This document shows, one piece after another, positions 16,395 to 26,179 of a stretch of 64,000 nucleotides of DNA (the stretch's first letter is position 1; each line of letters opens with the position of its first letter). The stretch is from positions 5,697,501 through 5,761,500 of the forward strand of contig NZ_CP030850.1 of NCBI RefSeq assembly GCF_003325355.1, read 5' to 3'. The DNA comes from Runella rosea (GTDB lineage: Bacteria; Bacteroidota; Bacteroidia; Cytophagales; Spirosomataceae). The notes under the pieces were generated by a model. The model had not been told where the DNA came from, did not search any database, and worked only from the letters and a program-made list of their open reading frames with translations. The position numbers and the translations under genes are program-made.

Positions 16395-18029
16395 ATGATT
16401 GCTCAACTACTTTCTTTTGCTTTTATAACATTCAATTCTTTCGTTTGGGGAGCAATAATAAAAAGAATTACGAGCTGGACTACTTCATTTTACCTTGATT
16501 TTTTAGTCGGGTTTGCCGCTTGTAATGCTATTTTAACATTAGTGTCAATCTTTTACCCAATAAATGAACAAATATCTGTTCTACTCTTGGCTATATCAAG
16601 TGGTATTTTAGTGTTTAATTTAGGGTGGATGAGGCAGTATAGTAAATGTATATATACAACACTGATACTAATGATGAGACAGTATTATGTGTGGTTTTCT
16701 CTGGCGGTAATATTTGTTATTATTGTATTTTTTAAATCGCTGTATTCTCCATCTTTACATTATGATGCAGGCTTATATCATATTCAATCTATAAAATGGA
16801 TATCCGAATATCCAACGGTGAAGGGATTAGGGAATCTTAATTATACTTTTGGTTATAACTTTAATATATTTACATGGTTTGCTGCATCGTCATTTCAGGG
16901 ATTTTTTAAGCAACCCATTTATTCAGTCAATTTTACGCTTACATTCTTTTTTGCTTTTTTTATTTTTTGTCACTTAGCAATACAAGTGAAATTTAAAAGA
17001 TACTTTTTGGCAGGAGCATTTCTTTTAATCCTATACAGTACTATATATCATTATTATCCCCATATTTCTACTACAACAAATAATATTGCTGTTTTCATTT
17101 TAATTACAACAATATTTATATCTTTAACAGAAGTTGATAAAAAAAATGACCTTATTTTTCCAATCATAATTTTATCGGTATATTCTGTCACAATAAAAAT
17201 TTCAGCACTTCCCGTACTTTTGCTAGCGGCTTATTTGTCTCTTAATAAGTTAAACTTAAAGAATAGAAGGAAGTACATTGATTGTTTGGTTATTTGTTGC
17301 TTAATTTTGCTTCCTTGGCTTTATAAAAATGTCATACTAACGGGTTGGGTAATTTATCCAATTAATTATATAGATTTATTTTCTTTTGAATGGAAAATCC
17401 CCTACGAAAATGTTGTAGAGATTAAAAGAATGATAAAAATTTTTACTCAGGGTGGAGAGAGTAATTGGATTATACCTTGGGTCAAAAGCCAAAATATAGC
17501 TGATATACTAATATTGTCAGGAGCGTTGATATTATCAGGTATAGTTTTATTAAAGATATTGACCAAAAAAATATACAAATCTCAAACTCTACTAGTAGGT
17601 ATAATAACATCGCTTTCAGGTGTATTATTTATGTTTTTTAATGCACCTAATCTTTGGTATGGCATGTCTTTTGTTTGTTGTACTATTTTGTTAGCAATGA
17701 ATTTTATCAATATAGAGAGTAATATTTGTAAATATCTTTTTTACGGCGCTGGGATTCTGATATTTTCTACTTTTTTAAAAGATAACTGGTTTCACCCTTG
17801 GCATTTTACAAAACATCTTTCTGAAAGATATTTATTGCCTTATCCAATTGATAAACAACCAAACTCTAGTTTTTCTTACTTTTTAATTGATAAAAAAATA
17901 AAATGTTATTATCCCATTTTTTCTGATCAATGTTATGATTATAATTTACCTTGTACATATAAAGAAAACCAAGAATTGCATTTAATAGGAGGGACAATAA
18001 AAGAAGGATTTTATTATAAAAGCAAATGA
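16395..18029 (+). CDS. Multi-pass membrane protein, LIC_10190-like
   Basis: 544 residues with about 11-13 hydrophobic segments. The first large loop contains SLHYDAGLYHIQSIKWISEYP and VKGLGNL, which I associate with the LIC_10190 family found in polysaccharide loci. The early Asp in a periplasmic-facing loop recalls GT-C glycosyltransferases. Role unknown; a lipid-linked-sugar transferase or polymerase-like function is plausible. The gene is very AT-rich compared with the Wzm gene just before it, indicating separate acquisition. It is 26 bp after wzm. Confidence 0.65.
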   Translation: MIAQLLSFAFITFNSFVWGAIIKRITSWTTSFYLDFLVGFAACNAILTLVSIFYPINEQISVLLLAISSGILVFNLGWMRQYSKCIYTTLILMMRQYYVWFSLAVIFVIIVFFKSLYSPSLHYDAGLYHIQSIKWISEYPTVKGLGNLNYTFGYNFNIFTWFAASSFQGFFKQPIYSVNFTLTFFFAFFIFCHLAIQVKFKRYFLAGAFLLILYSTIYHYYPHISTTTNNIAVFILITTIFISLTEVDKKNDLIFPIIILSVYSVTIKISALPVLLLAAYLSLNKLNLKNRRKYIDCLVICCLILLPWLYKNVILTGWVIYPINYIDLFSFEWKIPYENVVEIKRMIKIFTQGGESNWIIPWVKSQNIADILILSGALILSGIVLLKILTKKIYKSQTLLVGIITSLSGVLFMFFNAPNLWYGMSFVCCTILLAMNFINIESNICKYLFYGAGILIFSTFLKDNWFHPWHFTKHLSERYLLPYPIDKQPNSSFSYFLIDKKIKCYYPIFSDQCYDYNLPCTYKENQELHLIGGTIKEGFYYKSK

Positions 18030-18060
18030 CTGTACTATTGAATAAATAGAGCAAATTGAT

Positions 18061-19545
18061 ATGCCTTTACTGAATACAAAATATTATATTCCCTTTTTTG
18101 TAGGTGTTTATATTGTATTCTTTCTGGCAATTTCAAAAAATTTGTTTACGCCGTATCTATGGTACGATGAAGCCGGACAGTTTTGGATTGCCAAAGGTTT
18201 GAACCATGACTCAGAACCTTTTACGGCCGAAAAAGGAGTTTTGGATGTTATTGAAAATAACAAATATTATAACTTAGATCCTGGAGGATTCGGGATCTTA
18301 TTGCACTATTGGACATTTATATCAAATCATCATGTTTGGTTGAGAATGTTGCCTTTTCTCTTTTTTATAGGAGTAGTCGTATCATTTATTTATTTATCAT
18401 TTTTATGGACAAAAAATAGTAAAGTGGCAATATTGATGGGCTTAGTTGCTATTTTATCCCCTAAGTTACTTTATATGGGGTTTGAATTGAGAGCATATAG
18501 CATGGAATGTTTGGGTACGGCGATGGGTATCATTGCTTTAGAAAAGCTAAATACTGGGATAACTTATCGAAAATTGTTAATGTGGAGTTGTGTGTTTGCA
18601 TTTTTTATGACATCCAGATATTCCGAAATTTTGATTTTATATATTGTTTCGCTCTATATATTGTATCTCATAACTAAGTCTAAGTTAACATTAGCTCAAA
18701 AGGGATTATCAATACTACTGTATTCCCTTCCCCTTCTTTTAACACTGGCGTATGTTTATTTTTTTGCGTTGATATTCCAAAATAATGACCTGCTTGAGTT
18801 GTATTATCTTCCCTATCTCAGTAACGATATAAGCATTTTGATTGAGCCCCAAAATATTTTAGCACTTTTATTCATAATACTATTGATAGTATTATTTTAT
18901 CAAAGGCATAAATACCCATTGCTTGAAAAGTATCAATCCCTTGTATTTGTAACAGTTTTTAGTAATGTTTTATTTATTATACTTTCTGTTTTAGGTAAAC
19001 ATCCTTGGTCACTGTCAAGTTTTAGGTGTATCTCTCTTATAATGTTATTTACGATTTGTTTTGTTGCATTCTGTGGAGAAATTATACTTAAAGTGTTTGA
19101 GAAATCGACCGATATTATCTACAGCCTATGTTATGTGATAGCTGTTTTTACTTTTTATGTAACCTCTGATAATTTATTCATAAGAAATCGGCTTGCTTAT
19201 AATGCCTTTTACAGTAAATATATATATGATAATTTTACTATAGTAAACCTTGAAAAATACAGTAGAATATTTGTAGAATATGGAGAAGGGCCTTTTATCA
19301 GGTATTTATATGAATACGGAAAATTAAGTACTCGAAAAAAAGGGATATATCCCGATAAATTCACCTTCCAAAAAGGCCTAGGGCATACTATTAGTAAAAA
19401 TAAACCGAAGTATAAAGATGTTACACTAAACACTCTTCTTGGTTTTGATTTGATAATCATGCCCTCGGAGTCAATACGAAGTAGATGCCCAGAATGCCGA
19501 TATAAATTAGTAAATGGCACCAAAAATTTCTTTGAAAAGTATTGA
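18061..19545 (+). CDS. GT39-like membrane glycosyltransferase
   Basis: 494 residues, about 10-12 membrane helices and a soluble C-terminal tail of about 100 residues. The first periplasmic loop has LWYDEAGQFWIAKGL, the Asp-Glu pair typical of GT-C enzymes (PMT/ArnT group), which use polyprenyl-phosphate sugars. FELRAYSMECLG is another characteristic patch. The gene is AT-rich like its upstream neighbour and lies between wzm and wzt. Substrate unknown; it may add a side-chain sugar on the outer face of the inner membrane. Confidence 0.65.
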   Translation: MPLLNTKYYIPFFVGVYIVFFLAISKNLFTPYLWYDEAGQFWIAKGLNHDSEPFTAEKGVLDVIENNKYYNLDPGGFGILLHYWTFISNHHVWLRMLPFLFFIGVVVSFIYLSFLWTKNSKVAILMGLVAILSPKLLYMGFELRAYSMECLGTAMGIIALEKLNTGITYRKLLMWSCVFAFFMTSRYSEILILYIVSLYILYLITKSKLTLAQKGLSILLYSLPLLLTLAYVYFFALIFQNNDLLELYYLPYLSNDISILIEPQNILALLFIILLIVLFYQRHKYPLLEKYQSLVFVTVFSNVLFIILSVLGKHPWSLSSFRCISLIMLFTICFVAFCGEIILKVFEKSTDIIYSLCYVIAVFTFYVTSDNLFIRNRLAYNAFYSKYIYDNFTIVNLEKYSRIFVEYGEGPFIRYLYEYGKLSTRKKGIYPDKFTFQKGLGHTISKNKPKYKDVTLNTLLGFDLIIMPSESIRSRCPECRYKLVNGTKNFFEKY

Positions 19546-19639
19546 TTGCGGTTTCAAATGAAAATGTGCTCAAATGAGCAAAAAAACCTTTTGAGAATAA
19601 TTTATTGGTAAAAACGACTATTGGCTGAATTGCTGGAAA

Positions 19640-20926
19640 ATGAAACCCATTATTAAAGTAGAAAATCTCTCTAAGCAATATCGCCTAGGTACCATCGGGA
19701 CGGGTACGCTCAGCAACGACCTGAAACGCTGGTGGCACAAAGTAAGAGGCAAAGAAGACCCCTTCTTGACCGTTGGCGAAAGCAATGACCGAGCTTCAAA
19801 AGGCAGCAGTGAGTACGTTTGGGCACTGAAAGATATTAACTTTGAAGTAATGCCAGGAGAAATTTTGGGCATTATCGGAAAAAACGGGGCTGGGAAATCA
19901 ACACTTTTGAAAATACTCTCAAAAGTAACTGGTCCCACTACGGGGCGTATCTTGTACGATGGTCGTATAGGTAGTTTGTTAGAAGTAGGTACGGGTTTTC
20001 ATCCCGAATTAACTGGACGCGAAAATATCTACCTCAACGGCGCTATTTTGGGTATGACGAGGCGTGAAATTCGGGCTAAACTTGACGAAATTATTGATTT
20101 CTCGGGCTGTGAGCGCTACATTGATACGCCCGTAAAACGCTATTCAAGCGGGATGACAGTGCGTTTGGGCTTTGCAGTAGCCGCCCACCTAGAGCCCGAA
20201 ATCCTGATTGTTGATGAAGTACTAGCCGTAGGCGATGCCGAATTTCAGAAAAAAGCAATCGGTAAAATGCAGGATGTAAGCCGCAATGATGGACGGACGG
20301 TGCTGTTTGTGAGTCATAATATGGGAGCGGTGAAAAATTTGTGCACGAAGGGTCTCATGGTTACGGATGGATGTGTTGTTTTTCAGGGCAAAATAGAAGA
20401 TACTATCGATACATACTTAAAAGAAGAGAAAGGTATAGTTACTCCTATTATTCATTCTGATAATAGAAGTGGAACTGGAAATGTTGTTTTTGCTGGTTTT
20501 AAGATTGAGGATAATGAAGGAAATGAGATAAAGTCAGTTATTACTGGTGAGGATATTACCCTTTTAATTACAATTTTAGTAAATAAACCCAGTTGCAAGA
20601 ATATTGATATCGGCTTTTCTCTCCATGATAGTTATAACGATACATTATGTGTTTTGTATAGCGGTTACCAAAACATAGGATTTGATAATTTGCCAATAGG
20701 ATTTACTACCGTGAAGTGCACAATAAAAAACTTTCATATTGCTCCTATGCGTGTAAAAGTTCATGGAAGGATTGTAGAAAACGGAATAGAATCAGACTGG
20801 CCAAAAGACCCACTGTATATCTTTGATGTAGAGATGGGTGACTTTTATAAAACAGGGAGAATAGGACGAATAAGTGATACAAAGCTTTTATTATCAGGAG
20901 AATGGAGAGTTGGAAAAGTCGGATAA
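19640..20926 (+). CDS. ABC transporter ATP-binding protein with C-terminal glycan-binding domain (Wzt)
   Basis: 428 residues. The N-terminal ATPase (about 1-245) has Walker A GIIGKNGAGKSTLLK, signature YSSGMTVRLGF, Walker B ILIVDEVLAVGD and switch His in LFVSHNM. A C-terminal extension of about 180 residues fits Wzt_C, the beta-sandwich that recognises the chain-terminating modification of the exported glycan. Base composition drops sharply near 20400, at the domain junction. The 3' end overlaps the next methyltransferase by 25 bp. Confidence 0.9.
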   Translation: MKPIIKVENLSKQYRLGTIGTGTLSNDLKRWWHKVRGKEDPFLTVGESNDRASKGSSEYVWALKDINFEVMPGEILGIIGKNGAGKSTLLKILSKVTGPTTGRILYDGRIGSLLEVGTGFHPELTGRENIYLNGAILGMTRREIRAKLDEIIDFSGCERYIDTPVKRYSSGMTVRLGFAVAAHLEPEILIVDEVLAVGDAEFQKKAIGKMQDVSRNDGRTVLFVSHNMGAVKNLCTKGLMVTDGCVVFQGKIEDTIDTYLKEEKGIVTPIIHSDNRSGTGNVVFAGFKIEDNEGNEIKSVITGEDITLLITILVNKPSCKNIDIGFSLHDSYNDTLCVLYSGYQNIGFDNLPIGFTTVKCTIKNFHIAPMRVKVHGRIVENGIESDWPKDPLYIFDVEMGDFYKTGRIGRISDTKLLLSGEWRVGKVG

Positions 20927-21633
20927 AAAGGGGCATTGTAAGATGTCTGCCTTCTTCAATAAAAGATTTTATTGGGGAAGAATTAAAGATGTCAGATTCC
21001 TGTAAATATCAAAATAAGTCATATTCACAGGAAGGGGAAGACTTAGTGCTAAGCAGGTTTATTAAATATAAAACGAATGGATTTTACGTTGATATTGGGG
21101 CTCATCACCCTTTAAGATTCTCAAATACCTATCGTTTTTATTTAAACGGATGGAACGGTATTAATATTGATGCAATGCCTGGGAGTATGTCTGTATTTAA
21201 CCAATTGAGACCAAGAGATATTAATATAGAAACACCACTTTACATTACACAAAAAAAGCTGCAATACTATATATTTAGCGATCCTGCTTTTAATACTCTT
21301 TCAGAAAAAGTTGCAAATGAGCATATTGATAAGCATGGAGCTATACTTATTCGACAGGAAACTTTACAGACAAAAAGACTTGATGAAATTTTGAGCGAAT
21401 ATCTGCCGCATAATAATACTATAGATTTTATGTCGATTGATATTGAAGGATTAGAATTGCCGGTTTTACAGTCTAACGATTGGTTAAGATATAAGCCAGA
21501 ATACTTATTAGTTGAAACTTTTGTCAGTTCAATTCTTGAAATTGATAAGCTTGAAATTCATCAGTATTTATCAAATCTAGGTTACATATTTATAGCTAAG
21601 ACATATAATACGCTATTTTATCAACGTCAATAA
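20902..21633 (+). CDS. FkbM-family methyltransferase
   Basis: 243 residues. SAM-binding motif I in GFYVDIGAHHPLRFSNT and a downstream DFMSIDIEGLELPVLQ, both diagnostic of FkbM-type O-methyltransferases. The start at 20902 overlaps wzt by 25 bp and is preceded by AGGAGA; an alternative ATG at 20989 would still keep motif I. It belongs to the AT-rich block that begins in the 3' part of wzt. Because Wzt_C domains of some systems read a terminal methyl cap, this gene is a candidate for making that cap (inference). Confidence 0.82.
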   Translation: MESWKSRIKRGIVRCLPSSIKDFIGEELKMSDSCKYQNKSYSQEGEDLVLSRFIKYKTNGFYVDIGAHHPLRFSNTYRFYLNGWNGINIDAMPGSMSVFNQLRPRDINIETPLYITQKKLQYYIFSDPAFNTLSEKVANEHIDKHGAILIRQETLQTKRLDEILSEYLPHNNTIDFMSIDIEGLELPVLQSNDWLRYKPEYLLVETFVSSILEIDKLEIHQYLSNLGYIFIAKTYNTLFYQRQ

Positions 21634-21660
21634 AGTTTTAGGAAGAATTGATTCTATCTG

Positions 21661-22608
21661 ATGGAAGTGCATTTTTCTGCTCCAATATTATTTCTAATTT
21701 TCAATCGGCCAGAAGCCACCCAAAGAGTCTTTGAGGTTATTAAGAACCAAAAACCTTCCTGTTTTTTTATTGCTGCCGATGGCCCAAGAAAGGATAAGGA
21801 AGGAGAGGTCGAAAAATGCCAGATAACCCGAGAATTAGTACTTGAAGGAATTGACTGGGATTGCGATGTGAAAACTTACTTTAGAGATTCGAATGTAGGA
21901 TGTGGCCGAAATGTATCAGAAGCCATTACTTGGTTTTTTGAACACGTACCCGAAGGGATTATTTTGGAGGATGATTGCTTGCCTAATGCTTCCTTTTTCC
22001 CCTTTTGTGCTGAATTACTTGAAAAGTATCGTGACAATAATGCTATATCAGCCATTTCGGGAAATAATTTTCAATTACAACAACCTATGGGCATTGAGAA
22101 TGATTATTATTTCTCACTTTTTCCCTCAAGTTGGGGATGGGCTACTTGGGCAAGAAGTTGGAAAGACTACGAGTTATATATCAATAAGTGGGAGAAATTG
22201 GATAAGAAAGCTTTTCTTCAGAATTTGTTTGAAGAAAAGGAATACCAACTTTGGTGGAGAAATCAGTACGACTATTTTTTTAAAGAGAGACCCATTGATA
22301 CATGGGATTTTCAATTCCATTTTCAAAGTATGATGAGAAGGCAATTGGCGGTGATTCCAAAAGTTAACTTAATCTCAAATATCGGACATGGGCCCGATGG
22401 GACTCATTTTAATAATCCCGACAGCTATTTTGCCAATATGCCTACTTATGAGTTAGACTTCCCTTTGACGCACCCCGAACAAATTGAAAGAAACTATGAA
22501 GCGGATGTGTTTATTCAAGATATGCTTTTTGGCAGGGCAGAAGTGGTTAGTAATTTTAAGAAAATCAAGCGATTAATCAAACGCCTCATTAAGTATTCGC
22601 CTCAATGA
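21661..22608 (+). CDS. GT-A fold glycosyltransferase, HlpA-like
   Basis: 315 residues. It opens with APILFLIFNRPEATQRVF and has FIAADGPRKDK, a GIILEDDCLPNASFF metal-binding acidic cluster, and SSWGWATWARSWKDYE. These mark a nucleotide-diphospho-sugar transferase group often annotated as hemolysin HlpA-like. It probably transfers a sugar during repeat-unit assembly; donor and acceptor unknown. It overlaps the following GT2 gene by 4 bp (ATGA). A paralogue occurs at 26999-27928, also next to a GT2 gene. Confidence 0.78.
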   Translation: MEVHFSAPILFLIFNRPEATQRVFEVIKNQKPSCFFIAADGPRKDKEGEVEKCQITRELVLEGIDWDCDVKTYFRDSNVGCGRNVSEAITWFFEHVPEGIILEDDCLPNASFFPFCAELLEKYRDNNAISAISGNNFQLQQPMGIENDYYFSLFPSSWGWATWARSWKDYELYINKWEKLDKKAFLQNLFEEKEYQLWWRNQYDYFFKERPIDTWDFQFHFQSMMRRQLAVIPKVNLISNIGHGPDGTHFNNPDSYFANMPTYELDFPLTHPEQIERNYEADVFIQDMLFGRAEVVSNFKKIKRLIKRLIKYSPQ

Positions 22609-23456
22609 CGCAGCTTTCGGTCATTACCATCAACTTGAATAACAGTGAAGGGCTACTAAAAACCATTGAAAGTGTTGTTAGCCAGACCTTTTCATCCTTT
22701 GAGTTTATTATCATAGATGGTGGGTCAACGGATAGCAGCCCCAGAGTGATTGAGGAATATTCAAAACACCTCACTTATTGGGTTTCTGAGCCTGATCAGG
22801 GTATATACCACGCCATGAACAAAGGCATCAAGGTCGCCAAGGGGAACTATTGCTTATTCCTAAACTCGGGTGATTGGTTGGTTAATCATACCGTGTTAGC
22901 CGATGTCTTTTCTGAAAATCCTACGGCTGATATTATCGCGGGTGATGTGTATTATTATGATAATCAACGAAATAGCATACAGTGGCACGTTGAATCGCCC
23001 GATGTATTGAGTGCCAAAATACTTTTTCAGGGCAGTTTGCCTCATCAGTCTACGTTTATTCGACGAGCTTTGTTTGAAAGCATAGGCTATTACAACGAGA
23101 CCCTGCGTATCGCGTCTGATTGGCTCTTTTTTGTGGAGGCTTTGCTGGAAAAAAGTTGTAATTATACGCATTACCAAGGCGTAGTGTCCTATTTTAACAT
23201 GGATGGGATAAGTTGCAACCCTGCGACGAATGGTTTGCCTAAACAAGAGCAGCTGATGGTTCTAAAGCAGAAGTATCCTTTATTTTTGGCTGATTATGAC
23301 CGTTTGGCGCAGTTGGAAGAGCAGACAAATCAGTGGTCGGGAGGCCGTGAATATCTTGTTTTTACCTATTTTCAAAAGATAGGATTGATTCAGATAGGAG
23401 TATTTTGTTTGAGATTGTTCCGTTTTTTGAAACGTAAAATGGCCTTTAGCCGCTAA
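22605..23456 (+). CDS. Glycosyltransferase family 2
   Basis: 283 residues. GT2 pattern: LSVITINLNNSEGL, FIIIDGGSTDSS, YWVSEPDQGIYHAMNKGI, CLFLNSGDWL. This is the subgroup seen in colanic-acid-type clusters (WcaE-like). Its N-terminal half closely resembles the GT2 proteins at 26180 and 31068, so the three are paralogues. The start overlaps the HlpA-like gene, and the stop (TAATG) overlaps the next FkbM gene by one base. Confidence 0.87.
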   Translation: MTQLSVITINLNNSEGLLKTIESVVSQTFSSFEFIIIDGGSTDSSPRVIEEYSKHLTYWVSEPDQGIYHAMNKGIKVAKGNYCLFLNSGDWLVNHTVLADVFSENPTADIIAGDVYYYDNQRNSIQWHVESPDVLSAKILFQGSLPHQSTFIRRALFESIGYYNETLRIASDWLFFVEALLEKSCNYTHYQGVVSYFNMDGISCNPATNGLPKQEQLMVLKQKYPLFLADYDRLAQLEEQTNQWSGGREYLVFTYFQKIGLIQIGVFCLRLFRFLKRKMAFSR

Positions 23457-24172
23457 TGATGAAAACATTTCTAAAAAAAATAGCCCAAAAATACGGGTAT
23501 GATATTTTACACTTACCCACCGACCCGTTGGTAAGGCAGCGGCTAGATTTACTGAAACAGTACGATATAAACCTGATTTTTGATATTGGTGCCAATGTAG
23601 GTCAGTATGCCCAGAAGATGAGGGAAATGGGGTATCAGGGAGAAATCGTTTCCTTTGAACCTTTGCCTCGGGAGTTTGAGCAACTCAAAAAAAAAGCGGA
23701 AGGAGACTTTAGATGGAAAGCAGCGGAATTTGCGCTTGGTAATTTCAACGGGACGGCCGAAATCAATCTTGCTAAAAACTCATATAGCAGCTCAATTCTG
23801 GACATTCTGCCCGTGCACGTTGAAAGCGCCCCTGACTCTATTTATGTAGGGACACAAACGGTAACGGTTCGTCGGTTAGATGATGTGATTGAACAATATT
23901 ATCTCCCAGGCCAAAATATCTTTGTTAAAATAGATACGCAAGGATTTGAAAGGCAAGTATTTGAGGGGAGTGTGGCTTCGCTCTCCAAAATTAACGGCTT
24001 CCAGATGGAATTGTCAATCGTGCCGCTGTACGAAGGCGAAACCCTGATGCAGGAGATGGTAGACTTACTGAGAAGTCATGGTTTTAAACTTAAACTCATA
24101 GAAGGTGGACACCGAAACTACGAGACGGGCGAGCTGCTTCAGGTAGAGTGTTTTTTCTTTTATGCTAAATAA
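23456..24172 (+). CDS. FkbM-family methyltransferase
   Basis: 238 residues, a compact complete FkbM protein: LIFDIGANVGQYAQKMREMG (motif I), EIVSFEPLPREFEQL (motif II acidic), FVKIDTQGFERQVFEGS, and QMELSIVPLYEGE. It should O-methylate a sugar hydroxyl using SAM. Two consecutive ATG codons follow the TAATG overlap with the GT2 gene. Composition is close to the GT2 gene and unlike the AT-rich methyltransferase that follows. Confidence 0.87.
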   Translation: MMKTFLKKIAQKYGYDILHLPTDPLVRQRLDLLKQYDINLIFDIGANVGQYAQKMREMGYQGEIVSFEPLPREFEQLKKKAEGDFRWKAAEFALGNFNGTAEINLAKNSYSSSILDILPVHVESAPDSIYVGTQTVTVRRLDDVIEQYYLPGQNIFVKIDTQGFERQVFEGSVASLSKINGFQMELSIVPLYEGETLMQEMVDLLRSHGFKLKLIEGGHRNYETGELLQVECFFFYAK

Positions 24173-25148
24173 GTTGAATATGGGTTCAATATTTAAGTGG
24201 TTGAAACAGATTAATATTCTTATGAATTTAATCAATGCTTTTAGATATAATTTAAAAAAAGAAATAAGTATAACCCAAGAAGAGCTATTGCTTACTAAGC
24301 AAAAATTAAAAATAACGCAACAGGAATTGTTATATTTTAAGATTTTGAACTATTATGAAACTAATTCCAACGATAAATATAAAAATGAATTGATTTTTTT
24401 GAAAGATATAGGTTGTATTTCTTTGTTTCCATATAGACAAATAAGAAAACTAGAAGATGTGATTGTAGGCTTTGATGATAATAAAAGAATGCCCTTTGTG
24501 ATTCATAATGGGGATAGATTATATTTTCCAGAAAGTTGGAGTTTAAGTCAGGTAAAAGAAAACTATATTAGTCTAATAGAAGAACAAAGTATCTTAGGTG
24601 GAAATTTTCTTGAAAAATCTCCCCATCAATATCAAACTGAAAGCTTTTGTGTAAATAAAGGTGATATTGTTCTAGACATAGGTGCTGCGGAAGCATTATT
24701 TGCATTAGAGGTGATAAATTTAGCTGCAAAAGTATACATTTTTGAATCAGAAAAGATGTGGGCTAAACCGTTAGAAGCAACGTTTGAGCCATATAAAAAT
24801 AAGGTAGTAATTATTAATAAGATGGTTTCAGGCGTAGATTCTGAAAATGAGATTACACTTGAAACAGCACTGGTAAACGAAAAAGCAAAGAGTTTATTTC
24901 TTAAATTAGATATAGAAGGAAGTGAAAGTTTGGTTTTAGAAGCAAACATGAATTTACTTAATAAGGATATAGACATTAAAGTGGCTTGCTGCACTTATCA
25001 TAAAAATGAGGATGAGGAATATTTGAAGTTTTTTTTCGACCAAATTGGCTATAAGTCTGAATTTTCGGATGGGTTTATGATTTATGTACATGACGAGAAT
25101 ATAAGACCTCCTTACTTTAGAAAAGGGCTAATCAGGGCGCAAAATTAG
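24162..25148 (+). CDS. FkbM-like SAM methyltransferase with N-terminal coiled coil
   Basis: 328 residues. Residues 30-60 form a Lys/Glu/Leu-rich coiled coil (ITQEELLLTKQKLKITQQEL). A methyltransferase core follows with VLDIGAAEALFALEV (motif I), VYIFESEKMW, and FLKLDIEGSESLVLEA. It is a divergent FkbM-type enzyme. The gene is strongly AT-rich and overlaps the previous gene by 11 bp; ATG 24180 is an alternative start. Target unknown. Confidence 0.7.
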   Translation: MLNKLNMGSIFKWLKQINILMNLINAFRYNLKKEISITQEELLLTKQKLKITQQELLYFKILNYYETNSNDKYKNELIFLKDIGCISLFPYRQIRKLEDVIVGFDDNKRMPFVIHNGDRLYFPESWSLSQVKENYISLIEEQSILGGNFLEKSPHQYQTESFCVNKGDIVLDIGAAEALFALEVINLAAKVYIFESEKMWAKPLEATFEPYKNKVVIINKMVSGVDSENEITLETALVNEKAKSLFLKLDIEGSESLVLEANMNLLNKDIDIKVACCTYHKNEDEEYLKFFFDQIGYKSEFSDGFMIYVHDENIRPPYFRKGLIRAQN

Positions 25149-25177
25149 CTTATGAGGATATTTAATTTTCAAAATAA

Positions 25178-26143
25178 ATGAAAATAATTGATGTGTCGGT
25201 TGTGATGTGTACGTATAATGGAGCAAGCCATTTGAGAGAACAACTTGATTCAATTTTAACGCAGACTTATCCAATTAAAGAAGTTATTATTCAGGACGAT
25301 AAATCAACGGATACTACATGGTATATTTTACAGGAGTATGCTAAAAAATATGCTTGCATTAGAGTATTTCAAAATGAAGTACAACTAGGTGTTAATCAGA
25401 ACTTTATAAGCGCTTTCCATAAAGCACAGGGTGACTATATTGCAATTTCAGACCAAGATGATGTTTGGAAGCATGAAAAGATTGAAGTATATATTAATGA
25501 GCTTGAAAATGAACCATATTCTTTAGTCTACTCAAATTCTTTCATTACAGATAAGTACTTGAATGTAAAAAGTGTAATGGACTTCGGTAAACGCAATATC
25601 TATGACATGGTTTGGATGGGTACAATACCAGGACACTCAATTATGTTTAAGAGAGAAATTCTACTTCAGATAAAAAACCTAAATGAAATAGACTTTATCT
25701 ACGATTGGTTGTTAAATATTACGTCTGTATCCGTTGGAAAAATAAAACAGGTAAAAGTTCCTTTAACTTATTGGAGGAGGCATGATCTGACGGTTACAAA
25801 TTTAAATTATATCCCTCCTGTGACTGAGTATATGCCTCCAATAAGTGTGATTCTGTATGTGATGAAATTGATGATGGGGAAAAAAACTATTAAGAACTTT
25901 AAGTGGCAGTTTGAGAATGTATATCTTATTCTTAAGAATTTTAAAAGGTTGAAACGAATGCCATTACTTATTGATTTTTTATATTTTTATAAAAAAGAGA
26001 ATATAATAGGAATGCTTATTTCTTCTATTATTTATATGATACTCAGAAATGATTTGCCCTTCAATGAAAGAATGAAATCAATATATACACCCATTTATAG
26101 GTATTATTACTATAAAACGGATGGCGATGGTTTAAGAGGGTAG
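25178..26143 (+). CDS. Glycosyltransferase family 2, rhamnosyltransferase-like
   Basis: 321 residues. VSVVMCTYNGASHLREQLDS, EVIIQDDKSTDTT, and ISDQDDVWKHEKIE are the nucleotide-binding and DxD elements of the GT2 subgroup that contains many rhamnosyltransferases. A later WRRHDLTVT segment is common in that subgroup. The C-terminal 80 residues are basic and hydrophobic, suggesting membrane association. AT-rich like the preceding gene. Confidence 0.82.
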   Translation: MKIIDVSVVMCTYNGASHLREQLDSILTQTYPIKEVIIQDDKSTDTTWYILQEYAKKYACIRVFQNEVQLGVNQNFISAFHKAQGDYIAISDQDDVWKHEKIEVYINELENEPYSLVYSNSFITDKYLNVKSVMDFGKRNIYDMVWMGTIPGHSIMFKREILLQIKNLNEIDFIYDWLLNITSVSVGKIKQVKVPLTYWRRHDLTVTNLNYIPPVTEYMPPISVILYVMKLMMGKKTIKNFKWQFENVYLILKNFKRLKRMPLLIDFLYFYKKENIIGMLISSIIYMILRNDLPFNERMKSIYTPIYRYYYYKTDGDGLRG

Positions 26144-26179
26144 TGAATGAGAGTGCTAATTAGTTGAATAGCTTTTTAA

